Shown here piece after piece: positions 41,816 to 51,042 of a DNA stretch of 64,000 nt. Every line of letters begins with the position of its first letter. Positions within the stretch are counted from its first letter, which is position 1. The stretch is from positions 372,001 to 436,000 of the forward strand of contig NZ_JBJHZZ010000001.1 in NCBI RefSeq assembly GCF_045310675.1. Reading direction: 5' to 3'. The notes under the pieces were generated by a model, which was not told the DNA's origin, searched no databases, and was given only the letters and a program-made list of their open reading frames with translations. This DNA is from Clostridium_AT stratigraminis. Its GTDB lineage: Bacteria; Bacillota; Clostridia; Clostridiales; Clostridiaceae. Both the position numbers and the translations under genes were made by a program.

Positions 41816-43276
41816 ATGTTTTTATCAGAAATCATTTTTAATAGCAGTGAACCATTATATTTACAAATAGAGACACAAATAATAAAAATGATAGAAGAAA
41901 ATATGCTGGTAGAAGGTAGTAAACTACCTTCTACCAGAGAACTGTCAGAAATTTTAAAGGTTAGCAGGAATTCCTGTATGCACGCCTATGAACTTCTGGA
42001 GGATAAAGGCTATATTAAAGTTATAAAAGGGAAGGGAGCCTATGTTTTTAGCGGCTTTGAGAATAAAAAGTTAGGATGGGTAATTGATTGGAATACAAAG
42101 ATTAGTAACTATGGCAAAAGGGCTTTGGAATTAGATATTGTTAAAAACGAAGCAGTAACTAAAAAAAATATGATATCTTTTAAAAGTATAGCACCCGATG
42201 AAAAATTATTTAATCTTGAACAAATCAGAAGGGATTTTCTAAATAGTATTTCTTTTGAAGGGGAAAAAATTTTTAATTATGGTTATGCAATGGGGTATAA
42301 GCCTCTTTTAGATAAATTAAAGGAATATGTGAAAAATAAAGGAATAGATTTATTAAATAAAGAAGTTATTATTACAAATGGCTTTACTGAAGGTTTTGAC
42401 ATTACTTTAGCTGCACTTACCAATAAAGGTGATTTAGTACTCTGTGAAAATCCAACCCATAACACAGCTATAAAGCTAATGAGGCTCCATGGCTTAGAAA
42501 TCCATGGGGTAGATATTGATGAAAATGGAATAAATCTTGCTGAGCTTCAGGAAAAGCTTGCTAAAAATAAATACAAATTAATTTATCTAATTCCTTCATA
42601 TCATAATCCAACAGGAACTGTAATGTCTGCAGATAAAAGAATGAAAGTTTATAAGCTCTGTAAAAAAAATAACCTGCCAATTATCGAAGATGGCTTTAAC
42701 GAGGAACTTTTATATTCATCATCCCATGTAGCTTCTATTGCTGCACTGGCGACGGAAGATAATAGTGTAGTATATATAGGAAGTTTTTCTAAAATACTAT
42801 TTCCTGGAATCAGGATAGGCTGGATAGTTGCTGATAAAAATCTAATAAGTAGCCTAGAAAGCATAAAAAGAAGCAGGAATATTCACAGTTCGGTATTAGA
42901 CCAGGCCTTTTTATATGAATTTTTAAAAAGCGGTGATTATGGGGCATATTTAAAAAGGGCACGAAAGCACTATAGGGAAAAATATATATTTATAATGAAC
43001 TTAACCAAAATCTATCTCTCAAACTGCAAAATTTATGGTGAGGGTGGTCTTCATATATTTATAAAGCTATATAATATTGATGCTCGAAGCCTATTAGATT
43101 TGGTTATGAGGCATGGTGCTATTTTTATGCCAGGAGATGTATTTTATGTTGATGAGAAAGGCAAGGATACACTTAGACTTGGTTTTTCTAGATTGTCCCT
43201 TCAGGATATAGAAAAGGGAATTAAAATTTTAGGTAAATGTATTGATGAACTTTCTGCTAATCATAAAATTGAATAA
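41816..43276 (+). CDS. MocR-type regulator (GntR winged helix fused to aminotransferase-like domain)
   Basis: 486 residues. A GntR-family winged helix at about 10-75 (LYLQIETQIIKMIEENML, LPSTRELSEILKVSRNS) is followed by a fold-type I PLP domain (about 110-480) with YNPTGTVMSADKR-like SYHNPTGTVMS, IIEDGFNEEL and the PLP lysine in GSFSKILFPGIRIGW. Such proteins usually regulate vitamin B6, amino acid or cell-wall genes, using PLP as a sensor. It lies in an operon with ddl, so regulation of D-alanine or peptidoglycan metabolism is a reasonable guess. A 14-bp inverted repeat lies early in the coding region. Confidence 0.92.
   Translation: MFLSEIIFNSSEPLYLQIETQIIKMIEENMLVEGSKLPSTRELSEILKVSRNSCMHAYELLEDKGYIKVIKGKGAYVFSGFENKKLGWVIDWNTKISNYGKRALELDIVKNEAVTKKNMISFKSIAPDEKLFNLEQIRRDFLNSISFEGEKIFNYGYAMGYKPLLDKLKEYVKNKGIDLLNKEVIITNGFTEGFDITLAALTNKGDLVLCENPTHNTAIKLMRLHGLEIHGVDIDENGINLAELQEKLAKNKYKLIYLIPSYHNPTGTVMSADKRMKVYKLCKKNNLPIIEDGFNEELLYSSSHVASIAALATEDNSVVYIGSFSKILFPGIRIGWIVADKNLISSLESIKRSRNIHSSVLDQAFLYEFLKSGDYGAYLKRARKHYREKYIFIMNLTKIYLSNCKIYGEGGLHIFIKLYNIDARSLLDLVMRHGAIFMPGDVFYVDEKGKDTLRLGFSRLSLQDIEKGIKILGKCIDELSANHKIE
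41906..41937 (+). repeat. Perfect inverted repeat inside the MocR-type coding region
   Basis: CTGGTAGAAGGTAG (41906-41919), loop TAAA, CTACCTTCTACCAG (41924-41937). It codes for the conserved LVEGSKLPSTRE part of the winged helix. On RNA it forms a strong tetraloop hairpin 90 nt after the start codon. Confidence 0.7.
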
Positions 43277-43447
43277 TTATAATAAAATACTATAATATTT
43301 TCTCCTTAGCTTCCTGGAAATACACTTTATTATTTGTGGGAAAAATTAGGCAATATTTGTTGTATAATGGAGAATATAATATAATTATATGTTATAATAT
43401 TGCTCAGATAAAAAAATCATATTTCTTGAATAAGAAGGAGAAAACTC

Positions 43448-43948
43448 ATGGAGCATTGGGATCTTTTGGATGGAATGGGTAACAAGTTAAATAAGACAAT
43501 CATAAGAGGAGAAGAGCTTAAGGAGGGGGAATTCCACTTAGCCGTTCACATATGGATTGTTAACGATAACAAGGAATTCTTAATCCAAAAAAGGGCTGAT
43601 AATTTAAAACATCTACCAGGTGTATGGGCAGTTACTGGAGGGTCTGTTATAGCTGGAGAAGACAGTTTAACTGCTGCCTTAAGAGAAGTAAAAGAAGAAA
43701 TAGGTATTAATATTGATTCTGAAAGAATAAAAGTGCTTTTTAGAATGAAGAAAAAAGATCACTTTGCAGACGTCTGGATGATAAATAAAAATGTGGCCTT
43801 AAATGAGTTGAAAATTCAAATTGAGGAAGTAAGCTTAGTTAAATGGGTGAGCAAGGAAGAATTATTAGATATGATTAACACAGGTATTTTTCATAATTAT
43901 GGACAAGATTATTTTGAAGCAATTTTTAGGGAATATAAAGTGCTGTAG
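43448..43948 (+). CDS. Nudix hydrolase
   Basis: 166 residues. Complete Nudix box GGSVIAGEDSLTAALREVKEEIGI (given here as two halves: GGSVIAGEDS and REVKEEIGI) after FHLAVHIWIVND and QKRADNLKHLPGVWAVT. The early MEHWDLLDGMGN and RGEEL resemble the IPP isomerase-like/YfcD subgroup of Nudix proteins. It hydrolyses a nucleoside diphosphate linked to another group; the substrate is unknown. Single gene followed by a terminator. Confidence 0.92.
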   Translation: MEHWDLLDGMGNKLNKTIIRGEELKEGEFHLAVHIWIVNDNKEFLIQKRADNLKHLPGVWAVTGGSVIAGEDSLTAALREVKEEIGINIDSERIKVLFRMKKKDHFADVWMINKNVALNELKIQIEEVSLVKWVSKEELLDMINTGIFHNYGQDYFEAIFREYKVL

Positions 43949-43988
43949 GGTTTTAGCTTTGTGCTAAAATACTATAGCGTTTTTTTAT
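43942..43988 (+). terminator. Rho-independent terminator
   Basis: Outer stem GCTGTAG/CTATAGC and inner stem TTTTAGC/GCTAAAA, followed by TTTTTTT. The stretch 43989-44220 is AT-rich leader without a visible gene. Confidence 0.8.
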
Positions 43989-44220
43989 AATAAGAAATTG
44001 TATTGCAGAAATTTTTAATTTTTATAATAATTAAAAATTTAAATTTAATAATTTGCTTTGTTAACTGATTAAAATAATTGATAAATTTTAAAATATATAC
44101 AATAACATACAATTTTCATCTTACTTCGACATAAAGTGTGAAGTATAATTTATTTGTTAAAATTAATACAAAATAATAGTTTAAATTACATAAGAGATAA
44201 TATGTAACTAAGGAGAAAAA

Positions 44221-45963
44221 ATGAATAAAAAAATAGGATTAAAAGAAACAGATGATGTACCTTATTTTAATAAGCTAAAAACAAAGACAACCTTTACCTT
44301 TTTATTTATCTCAGTAATAATTATTGCAATGTTATCAACCTCCATTTATTTTGTTTGCAGCAATATTATAACAAAAAATATAGCTCAAAAGGCTGAGAAT
44401 ATTGCCAAAACTGCAGTAAGCTATATTGATATAAAAGAATTTGAACAGCTTAAGACCAAAGAGGATGAGCAAAAGGACTCATATATTAAAATGAGAGAGA
44501 GTTTAAGTAATATAAGGAAAATTAGTGGATCAAAGTTTGTGTATACATTAAGAAAAAATAAAGATGGAAAATTCACATATGTTGTTGATGGTTCTGAGGA
44601 AAGTAATTTATCTCATATTGGAGATGTTGAAAACTCAAGTTCTATTTATGAAAAGGTGTGGAGTGGTAATCCATACACTGATGCAAAGATACGTCAAGAT
44701 AAATGGGGAACTCTAATAAGCTCCTATTATCCAATAATGGATAATAATCAAACTATAGGTTTTGTAGGAATTGATTATGATGCTTCAGATATATATGCTG
44801 GCCTGAAAAATATTAAGTTATTAAGTTTGATATTTTCAATTGCAGCAAGCTTAATTATTTCCTTTTGTGGATTTTTAATGTCTAGTTATATGGTAAAACC
44901 AATATTAAAGATTGCAAAAATATCTGATAAAGTTTCTAAGGGAGACTTACGTAATGCTGAACTGGAATTTAAAAGCCACGATGAATTGGGCTTATTGGCA
45001 AAATCATTTAATAAAATGATTTTAAATATGAGGAAAATGGTTACTGAAATTAAGGATACCTCAGAAATGTTATTAAATTCATCTAGTGTTTTAACTACTT
45101 CTACATCTGAAATTGGTATCTCTAGTGAAAGTATTAATAAAACAGTTTATGAAATTGCTTCAGGGAGCACAAACCAAGCAGAAGAGTCAAATAAAGGGTT
45201 TGAATTAGTAAATAACTTGTCCTTAAAAATTGAGGAAGTATTAAAAATAATAAATTCAACAGTTTTAAATACAAATAATATGAAAAACAAAAATGATATT
45301 GGAACAGAATCATTAAAAGAATTAGATAAAGATTTTAATGAATACCAAAAATCAGCATTAAATGTAGTTGAAAAGATTAAATGTTTAGAAGAAGCTTCAA
45401 AATCAATTGAGAATATACTACAGTCAATAAGTTCTATTGCAGAACAGACTAACCTTCTAGCTTTAAATGCAGCTATAGAAGCAGCTAGGGCGGGAGAAAA
45501 TGGGAAAGGTTTTGCAGTTGTTTCTGAAGAAGTGAGAAAGCTAGCAGAACAGGCGTCACATTCTACTGAGGAAATTCAAAAAATAGTTGATAACTTAACT
45601 AAGGATATAGGAAACATTAGCCTTGAGACTAGTTCAAGCGTACCATTAATTAATAGGGTGAAATTATCCTTAGATAAATCTCAGGAGGCTTTTTCAGAAA
45701 TAGGATATACTGTTAATAACACAATTGGAGATATTCGAGCGTTAGATGGATATATAAAAGATGTAGATAATGTAAGAATTAATGTATTAAATGCTGTTGA
45801 AAACATTGCATCAGTTGCACAGCAGTCTGCTGCAGCCACACAAGAGATAAGCGCTTCAGTAGAAGAGCAGACCTCATCAATAGAAGAAGTTATTACATCA
45901 ACTAAAAAATTAGATGAGATTATAGAAAGCTTTGATGTGATAATAAAGGAATATAAAAATTAA
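44221..45963 (+). CDS. Methyl-accepting chemotaxis protein
   Basis: 580 residues. Membrane helix at about 25-47, an extracytoplasmic Cache-like sensor domain (about 48-195) with VGIDYDASDIY near its end, a second helix (about 198-220), HAMP domain (about 222-275) and a long cytoplasmic signalling coiled coil. The hairpin tip SIAEQTNLLALNAAIEAARA and VVSEEVRKLAEQA is intact. It senses an external ligand and controls CheA. Its stop lies just before a terminator that an IS element has split. Confidence 0.95.
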   Translation: MNKKIGLKETDDVPYFNKLKTKTTFTFLFISVIIIAMLSTSIYFVCSNIITKNIAQKAENIAKTAVSYIDIKEFEQLKTKEDEQKDSYIKMRESLSNIRKISGSKFVYTLRKNKDGKFTYVVDGSEESNLSHIGDVENSSSIYEKVWSGNPYTDAKIRQDKWGTLISSYYPIMDNNQTIGFVGIDYDASDIYAGLKNIKLLSLIFSIAASLIISFCGFLMSSYMVKPILKIAKISDKVSKGDLRNAELEFKSHDELGLLAKSFNKMILNMRKMVTEIKDTSEMLLNSSSVLTTSTSEIGISSESINKTVYEIASGSTNQAEESNKGFELVNNLSLKIEEVLKIINSTVLNTNNMKNKNDIGTESLKELDKDFNEYQKSALNVVEKIKCLEEASKSIENILQSISSIAEQTNLLALNAAIEAARAGENGKGFAVVSEEVRKLAEQASHSTEEIQKIVDNLTKDIGNISLETSSSVPLINRVKLSLDKSQEAFSEIGYTVNNTIGDIRALDGYIKDVDNVRINVLNAVENIASVAQQSAAATQEISASVEEQTSSIEEVITSTKKLDEIIESFDVIIKEYKN

Positions 45964-45970
45964 ATGCAGT

Positions 45971-45997
45971 AATAAACAAACAAAAACAGCTTGAAAA
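45971..45997. terminator. Left arm of an interrupted bidirectional terminator
   Basis: 27 bases here are the exact reverse complement of 47541-47567, on the far side of the IS256-type element. Joined, the two would give a hairpin with CAGCTTGAAAA/TTTTCAAGCTG and A/T-rich tails between the convergent chemoreceptor and htrA genes. Confidence 0.65.
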
Positions 45998-46004
45998 ACT
46001 TTGG

Positions 46005-46052
46005 GAACGTAAATAGATTTGTGTAAAATTCAAATCTATTTACGTTCTTTTT
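46005..46052 (+). terminator. Hairpin at the left end of the IS element
   Basis: Perfect 17-bp stem starting GAACGTAAATAGATTTG (46005-46021), 9-nt loop, partner 46031-46047, then TTTTT. It overlaps the terminal repeat and would stop transcription entering the element. Confidence 0.75.
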
Positions 46053-46110
46053 ATGTATAGCTGGTATTTGTGGTAATAGTAACCACAAGAAATATTGGGA
46101 GGAGAAAAAG

Positions 46111-47337
46111 ATGAAACAATTACGAATACCAGATATAGACCTTAATAATGAGTTAAGCAAATGTAAAAACATGGAGGACTTAGTTGGGAAGGATGGCCTA
46201 ATGCAACGCCTATTCGGAAACATAATCCAGCAATTCCTTGAAGCCGAAATGGAAGAACATCTCGGTATAGAAAAGTACGAAAGAGATAACAGTGATGATA
46301 AAAACTATAGAAATGGTTATAGCACAAAAAATATACTAACCAGCTTTGGAGAAGTAGATGTAGATATACCAAGAGACCGTAAGGCTGAATTTGAGCCCAA
46401 AATCGTTAAGAAATATGAAACTGTATGTAATGAGCTAGATAAAAAGGTTATTGGGCTTTATGCAAGGGGTATGTCAGTGGATGATATAACTGCTGAGATT
46501 AAGGAGCTATACGGTGTAGATTTATCTCCAGCAATGATTTCTAAAATTACAGACAAAGTTATGGAGACGGCTGTCGCCTGGCAAAATAGGTCGTTAGACC
46601 ATGTATATCCTATAGTCTACATGGATGCAGTTCACTTTAAAGTTAGAGAAGAACATAGGATTGTGAGCAAAGCCGCATACATATGTATGGCATTAGACAT
46701 GAAGGGCCATAAAGACATTCTTGGTATATGGGTTGGAGAACAAGAGGGAGCTAAGTTTTGGTTGTCGGTCTGTAACGACCTTAAAAATAGAGGGGTTAAG
46801 GATATCATACTTGCTTGTATGGATGGCCTTAAGGGTTTGCCGGAGGCTATAAAAGCCGCTTTTCCTGATGTAAATATATAAAGCTGCATAATCCACCAAA
46901 TAAGAAACTCCATTAAGTATATAGCATCTAAAGACAGTAAGGCTTTCATGAAGGATATGAAGACTGTATACCAAGCTACAAGTGAGCAAGTTGCAATAGA
47001 TGCTCTGCAATCTCTAGAAGAGACATGGGGAGCGAAGTACTCTATTGTCATACAGTCCTGGAACAATAATTGGGATAAGTTATCTACTTATTTTGCCTTC
47101 CCTCCAGAGATTAGAAGGATAATTTATACTACTAACGCACTGGAGGGCTTTAACAGACAACTAAGGAAGTTCACAAAGATCAGAACAACATTCCCTACTG
47201 ATGAGTCATTGAGTAAATCTCTGTATCTTGCTACTGAGCAAATAATGAAGAAATGGACCTCGCCGGTCCAGAACTGGTCTTTGATATTAGCGCAACTTAG
47301 CATCATGTTTGAAAATAGGCTTGAACAGATCGTCTAA
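46111..47337 (+). pseudogene. IS256-family transposase, broken by a nonsense codon
   Basis: 409 codons in one frame with a TAA at codon 257 (46879-46881), which replaces the Gln/Lys expected between AAFPDVNI and SCIIHQIRNSIKY; a C-to-T change from CAA would explain it. The mutator-type DDE residues are visible: first Asp in PIVYMDAVHFKV, second Asp in LACMDGLKGLPEAI, and Glu in TNALEGFNRQLRK, which lies after the stop. The truncated protein therefore lacks the catalytic Glu and should be inactive. The rest of the sequence looks undamaged, so the mutation is recent. The second part (46948-47337) is not a separate gene. Confidence 0.9.
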
Positions 47338-47452
47338 AAAATTTGCTCGATATTTTTTAAAATATACATGAATATTTTTGGAAGTTTTGCAAACTATAAT
47401 AACTAATATTAGCTATACTAATCCATTATTTAGTCATTACCTAAAATCAAAA

Positions 47453-47483
47453 AAATACAACAGGGACGAACCCTGTTGTATTT
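47453..47483. terminator. Bidirectional terminator inside the right end of the IS element
   Basis: Perfect 13-bp stem AAATACAACAGGG/CCCTGTTGTATTT with loop ACGAA. A run lies before it and T run after it. Confidence 0.75.
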
Positions 47484-47540
47484 CCAAATAAATTTAATCA
47501 TGTCTATAATATTTTACACAAAACTATGGACGTTCTCAAA

Positions 47541-47567
47541 TTTTCAAGCTGTTTTTGTTTGTTTATT
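47541..47567. terminator. Right arm of the interrupted bidirectional terminator
   Basis: Reverse complement of 45971-45997. The htrA stop codon (47563-47565) lies in it. See the left arm entry. Confidence 0.65.
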
Positions 47568-48954
47568 GATTAGTTAAGGTTAAGGTTAAGGTTTGCTCTT
47601 TTCCATCTCTGCTTATGGTAACGGAAACCTTATCTCCTGATTTATGCTTGTTTTTTAATGTATTAACCTGATCAAATGTAGTTACCTTTTGACCATCAAA
47701 TTTTACTATAACGTCTCCTGTTTTAATACCTGCCTTTTCAGCTGGGCTAAAGGTTGTTACATCTTGGACATAAAGGCCGATAGGTAAATTGTACTGACTT
47801 GATATAGCCTTATCTATTTCTTGCCCTTGAATTCCTATCATTAATACAGGCTTTGAAAGATCTGGAATCTTATTCTTTACTGCATTAATTGGGATTGAGA
47901 AGCCTAAGCCTTCAACACCACTTTCTTTAATTTTAGCTGTGTTTATACCTATTACTTGGCCTCTTGAATTAATTAGTGGTCCACCACTGTTACCTTCATT
48001 TATTGCTGCATCTGTCTGTATATAAGATAAGTTATTTGAATCACTAGTTATTTTTCTATTTAAGGCACTTACTATACCAGAGGTTACTGAACCAAAGAAG
48101 TCAGTTCCTAGGGGGTTACCTATTGCTACTACTGATTCTCCAACCTGAAGGTTATCAGAATCTCCAAGTTCAACCACTGCAGGTACTTGAACACTATCAG
48201 TTATTTTAACTACAGCCACATCATAGCTTGAATCATAGTTTACAACTTTAGCATTTACCTGCTTCCCGTTGCTTAAACTTACCTTTATTGACTGAGCACC
48301 TTCTACTACATGGTAATTTGTAAGAATGTAGCCATCTTGATTTATTATCATTCCAGTTCCGACACCTTGTGTTGGTTGATTAAAGTAGCCGCCTGAACTT
48401 TGAAGGGTTGAAGTTATGGCTACTACTGCCGGTCCTACCTTTTTTGCTATTTCAGTAGCACTTAGGGCTGAGCCTGTTGAAGCCAGCTGAGTTGGGTGTC
48501 CGTCATAAACTGTATTTGAGGTATTGGTGCTAGTAGCTATTGATTTATACAAGTCACTGTTTTTAAAGAAATTAGTATTAGGCAAGGCATATAGCACTGC
48601 GGCACCCGAAGCAGCACCGCCTATTACTGTACAAATTACTCCTACTGCCACATAGGAAAATACCTTTTTAAACTTACCAGGTTTATTTTTGAAATTTTGT
48701 TTATTATCGCTGTAATTAAAGACATAATTGTCATTATGTTCAGTCTGGTCATTATTACTTAGATTGTCGCTGCTTATTAATTCCTCGGCCTCAATTTTGT
48801 TTTCACTTTCTGAGCTGACATTTTGCTCATCATTATTAAGCATATTTTCAGCGTTTATTTCATTATCATTATTGCCTTCACTTTCTGCACTGATATGCAC
48901 ATCATTATTAAGTATATTTTCAGTGTTTATTTCATTATTATTGTTATATTCCAT
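47563..48954 (-). CDS. htrA: HtrA-family serine protease
   Basis: 463 residues. Residues 1-100 are cytoplasmic, acidic and Asn-rich, with a ~23-residue near-duplication (two copies of NEIN(T/A)EN(I/M)LNND). One membrane helix follows at about 103-125, then the trypsin-like domain with His in TNYHVVEGA, Asp in YDSSYDVAVVKI and Ser in AINEGNSGGPLI, and one PDZ domain at about 370-460 (IGIQGQEIDKA, SPAEKAGIKTGDVIVKFDG). It degrades misfolded proteins outside the membrane. AAAGGAGG supports the start. Single leftward gene. Confidence 0.95.
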   Translation of the reverse strand: MEYNNNNEINTENILNNDVHISAESEGNNDNEINAENMLNNDEQNVSSESENKIEAEELISSDNLSNNDQTEHNDNYVFNYSDNKQNFKNKPGKFKKVFSYVAVGVICTVIGGAASGAAVLYALPNTNFFKNSDLYKSIATSTNTSNTVYDGHPTQLASTGSALSATEIAKKVGPAVVAITSTLQSSGGYFNQPTQGVGTGMIINQDGYILTNYHVVEGAQSIKVSLSNGKQVNAKVVNYDSSYDVAVVKITDSVQVPAVVELGDSDNLQVGESVVAIGNPLGTDFFGSVTSGIVSALNRKITSDSNNLSYIQTDAAINEGNSGGPLINSRGQVIGINTAKIKESGVEGLGFSIPINAVKNKIPDLSKPVLMIGIQGQEIDKAISSQYNLPIGLYVQDVTTFSPAEKAGIKTGDVIVKFDGQKVTTFDQVNTLKNKHKSGDKVSVTISRDGKEQTLTLTLTNQ

Positions 48955-49130
48955 AAAGTTTTCCTCCTTTATTTAAAATCCTTAATTAATTGATTTCGTT
49001 TGTAGCATATATATAAAATAAAATACTTTTGTGGCAATTTCATGACAAGGTTGTTACAAATTTAAAAACTTTATTAATAATAAGATATATTACTACAAAT
49101 TCTAATATTTATAACACTATTAAAAAAATA

Positions 49131-49160
49131 AAGCTTGCCTCCATGATTGGAACAAGCTTA
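49131..49160 (-). terminator. Rho-independent terminator of the DegV gene
   Basis: AAGCTTG/CAAGCTT with extra pairs (CCTCC/GGAA side). On the minus strand it is followed by TATTTTTTTAA. Confidence 0.75.
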
Positions 49161-49166
49161 TGTTGA

Positions 49167-50000
49167 TTAAAAAGCTATTACAATACCACCATTATCAGCA
49201 TAGGAAGAACTTAGGCCCCTCATCTCCACAATAATAATATCTTTAAAATTATATCTCTTTAAAGCTTCTTCCTTTAGCTGCAAAGCTCTATCAAGACAAT
49301 TACAATGAGCAATTCCTAATATTTTATCCTCAAGGTTCTTTCCTTCTTCACCTATTGTATCAATAAGCCTTATAAATGCCCTTTTATAGCCTCTGACTTT
49401 TTCTACAAGTTTTATATGTCCTTTATCTCCACCCATAATTGCAGTTATGGAAAACATTGAAGCTATTTTGGCAACTATGTGGTTCAATCGGCCTGCCTTA
49501 GCAAGGTGATCGAGGCTTTCTAAGAGAAACAAAGTTTTCATATCTTTAATATAACTTGTTACTTTATCAACTATTTCTACATCCCCTAGATTTAATTTTG
49601 CAAGCTCATTTATCCTAAGAACTACAAGAGTTTCTCCAACAGATGCGCTTAAGCTATCGAAAACATGTATAAACTTATTTTGAGCTTCTTCTAGAAATAA
49701 ATTTTTTGCTAAAACTGCGCTGTTATAAGATCCGCTTAATACATTAGAAAGTGTCACTACAAAAGTGCTTTCTGAGCCAGCATATCTTTTCATATAATCA
49801 TCAGGGGAAGGGCAGGCTGTTTTTGGAGCAGTTTCGCTTTGTGCCATTGCCTTTACGTAAGCTTCTACGTCAAGGGTATCATCATCGACAAATGATTTAT
49901 CTCCAAGCTGCAGAACTAAAGGGGCTATATCTATATTTAAAGTTCTTTTTAATTCATCATTTAAGTCACAGCTGCTGTCAGCTATAATTTTGATTGACAT
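49167..50000 (-). CDS. DegV family fatty acid-binding protein
   Basis: 277 residues. DegV signatures: IKIIADSSCDLNDEL at the start, SQPSP-type TACPSPDDYMKRY, VTLSNVLSGSYNSAVLAKN and FLLESLDHLAKAGRLNHI. Family members bind fatty acids (FakB) and hand them to the kinase FakA for phosphorylation; no fakA is in the window. GGAGGT lies before the ATG. Single leftward gene ending in a terminator. Confidence 0.92.
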   Translation of the reverse strand: MSIKIIADSSCDLNDELKRTLNIDIAPLVLQLGDKSFVDDDTLDVEAYVKAMAQSETAPKTACPSPDDYMKRYAGSESTFVVTLSNVLSGSYNSAVLAKNLFLEEAQNKFIHVFDSLSASVGETLVVLRINELAKLNLGDVEIVDKVTSYIKDMKTLFLLESLDHLAKAGRLNHIVAKIASMFSITAIMGGDKGHIKLVEKVRGYKRAFIRLIDTIGEEGKNLEDKILGIAHCNCLDRALQLKEEALKRYNFKDIIIVEMRGLSSSYADNGGIVIAF

Positions 50001-50100
50001 CGTTTGTATACCTCCAATTAATAATAGATTAATTATATCAAAGATAATTGTAAATTACATCAGTGTGAGCAAAAGAAATAAATTTGATAATATAATAGTA

Positions 50101-50141
50101 GGGCCCTTTCTAAGAATATTAACAAATCTTAGAAAGGGCCC
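50101..50141 (-). terminator. Strong hairpin downstream of the lipoprotein gene
   Basis: Perfect 15-bp stem GGGCCCTTTCTAAGA (50101-50115) with partner 50127-50141 around an 11-nt loop. It lies 25 bp past the stop of the leftward lipoprotein gene. The T tract is weak. Confidence 0.75.
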
Positions 50142-50165
50142 AGTGCTATATAAATTTAAATTAAA

Positions 50166-50726
50166 TTACTTTGTATAAGCTTTAACTTCAACTTTTCCAG
50201 TTATTTTAGTTAAACTATCAGCTTTAAATGCATTCTTTAATTCTTCTGTAGCAAAATAAAGGTTTCCGTTAATTGTTGTATCTTTAGTTTTGAATCCCTT
50301 AGCTTGTACATAAATATCGCCTTTAACAATACCATCTTCAAGAAGTGTATTCTCGCTGTTTATTACTAACTTTGGTACAGTAACTGTAAATCTCTTGTCA
50401 ACTTTTTTGTCTGCTCCAGTTGTAGCAAATGCTAGTGAACGGGAAACAACTTCATTACCGTTAGCATCCTTTTTAGTGAATTTTCCATCAACAGTTAAGT
50501 CCTTAGTAAAAGTTAGGTCTTTATTAGTAAGAACTATATAGTTACCGTCTTTACCTATCTTTTGCTCAAAAGATGCTTCATCAGTAGCCATTGAAGCTCC
50601 TGTTACTGTATCTGTTTTAGCTGGTGTAGTAGCAGCTGGTGCTGGTGTTGGAGCTGCTTGCTTTGCACATCCAGTAAATACTGTAGATACTACAGCTAAA
50701 GATAATACTAATGCTCTGATTTTCAT
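50166..50726 (-). CDS. Lipoprotein of unknown function
   Basis: 186 residues. Signal peptide with lipobox VFTGC, an Ala/Pro/Thr linker (TPAPAATTPAKTD) and a beta-rich domain with repeated short strands (KDLTFTKDLTVDGKFT, LLEDGIVKGDIYVQAKGFK, DTTINGNLYFATEELKNAF). The strand pattern suggests a right-handed beta-helix or polymer-forming fold exposed on the surface. I do not recognise the family. GAGGAGG precedes the start. Single gene. Confidence 0.75.
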   Translation of the reverse strand: MKIRALVLSLAVVSTVFTGCAKQAAPTPAPAATTPAKTDTVTGASMATDEASFEQKIGKDGNYIVLTNKDLTFTKDLTVDGKFTKKDANGNEVVSRSLAFATTGADKKVDKRFTVTVPKLVINSENTLLEDGIVKGDIYVQAKGFKTKDTTINGNLYFATEELKNAFKADSLTKITGKVEVKAYTK

Positions 50727-51042
50727 TTTTTGTCCTCCTCGAAATTCCTATTAGCGATAAACATATATTTTTGTTTATTACTAAAATGTTAATATATTTT
50801 TAATTCGACTTTATTATACCATCATGACAAAAACATAACAAGGTCAAAATTAATAATTTATTAATTAAATTATAAAAAAATGAAAAAATATTATTTAATT
50901 GCTAATAAAATGCAAAATAATTGTAGAATTGCGCGAATATTCAAATTAAACAACAATTCATTCAAAGTGTGATAAAATACTTAGGGACGGTTAATTACTG
51001 ATTCAATTCTTTGGTTTAAATTTATAATTTATGGAGGAGAAT
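50727..51042. other. Intergenic region between divergent genes
   Basis: AT-rich promoter region. It contains one GGGACGGTTAA copy at 50991-51001, the motif that recurs near the RAYT gene, and the ribosome binding site of the next gene. Nothing else seen. Confidence 0.4.

Larger units (their letters stand above)
46004..47537 (+). mobile_element. IS256-family insertion element
   Basis: About 1.53 kb. Ends carry the family-type inverted repeats: left begins GGAACGTAAATAGATTTGTG near 46004, right begins (minus strand) AGAACGTCCATAGTTTTGTG at 47536; both run into TGTAAAAT. The single transposase gene is interrupted by a stop. The element sits inside a terminator between convergent genes. No exact target duplication is visible; the flanking 8-mers AAACTTTG and AAATTTTC agree at 6 of 8 positions. 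Confidence 0.85.

Noticed and set aside
46948..47337. A separate transposase-like gene
   Set aside because: It is in the same frame as the upstream transposase and continues its domain directly; a single TAA separates them. It is the 3' part of a pseudogene.
45971..47567. 27-bp terminal inverted repeats as the IS ends
   Set aside because: The IS256-family type end (GGAACGT...TTTGTGTAAAAT) lies further inside on both sides. The outer 27-bp arms fit a bidirectional terminator between convergent genes better.
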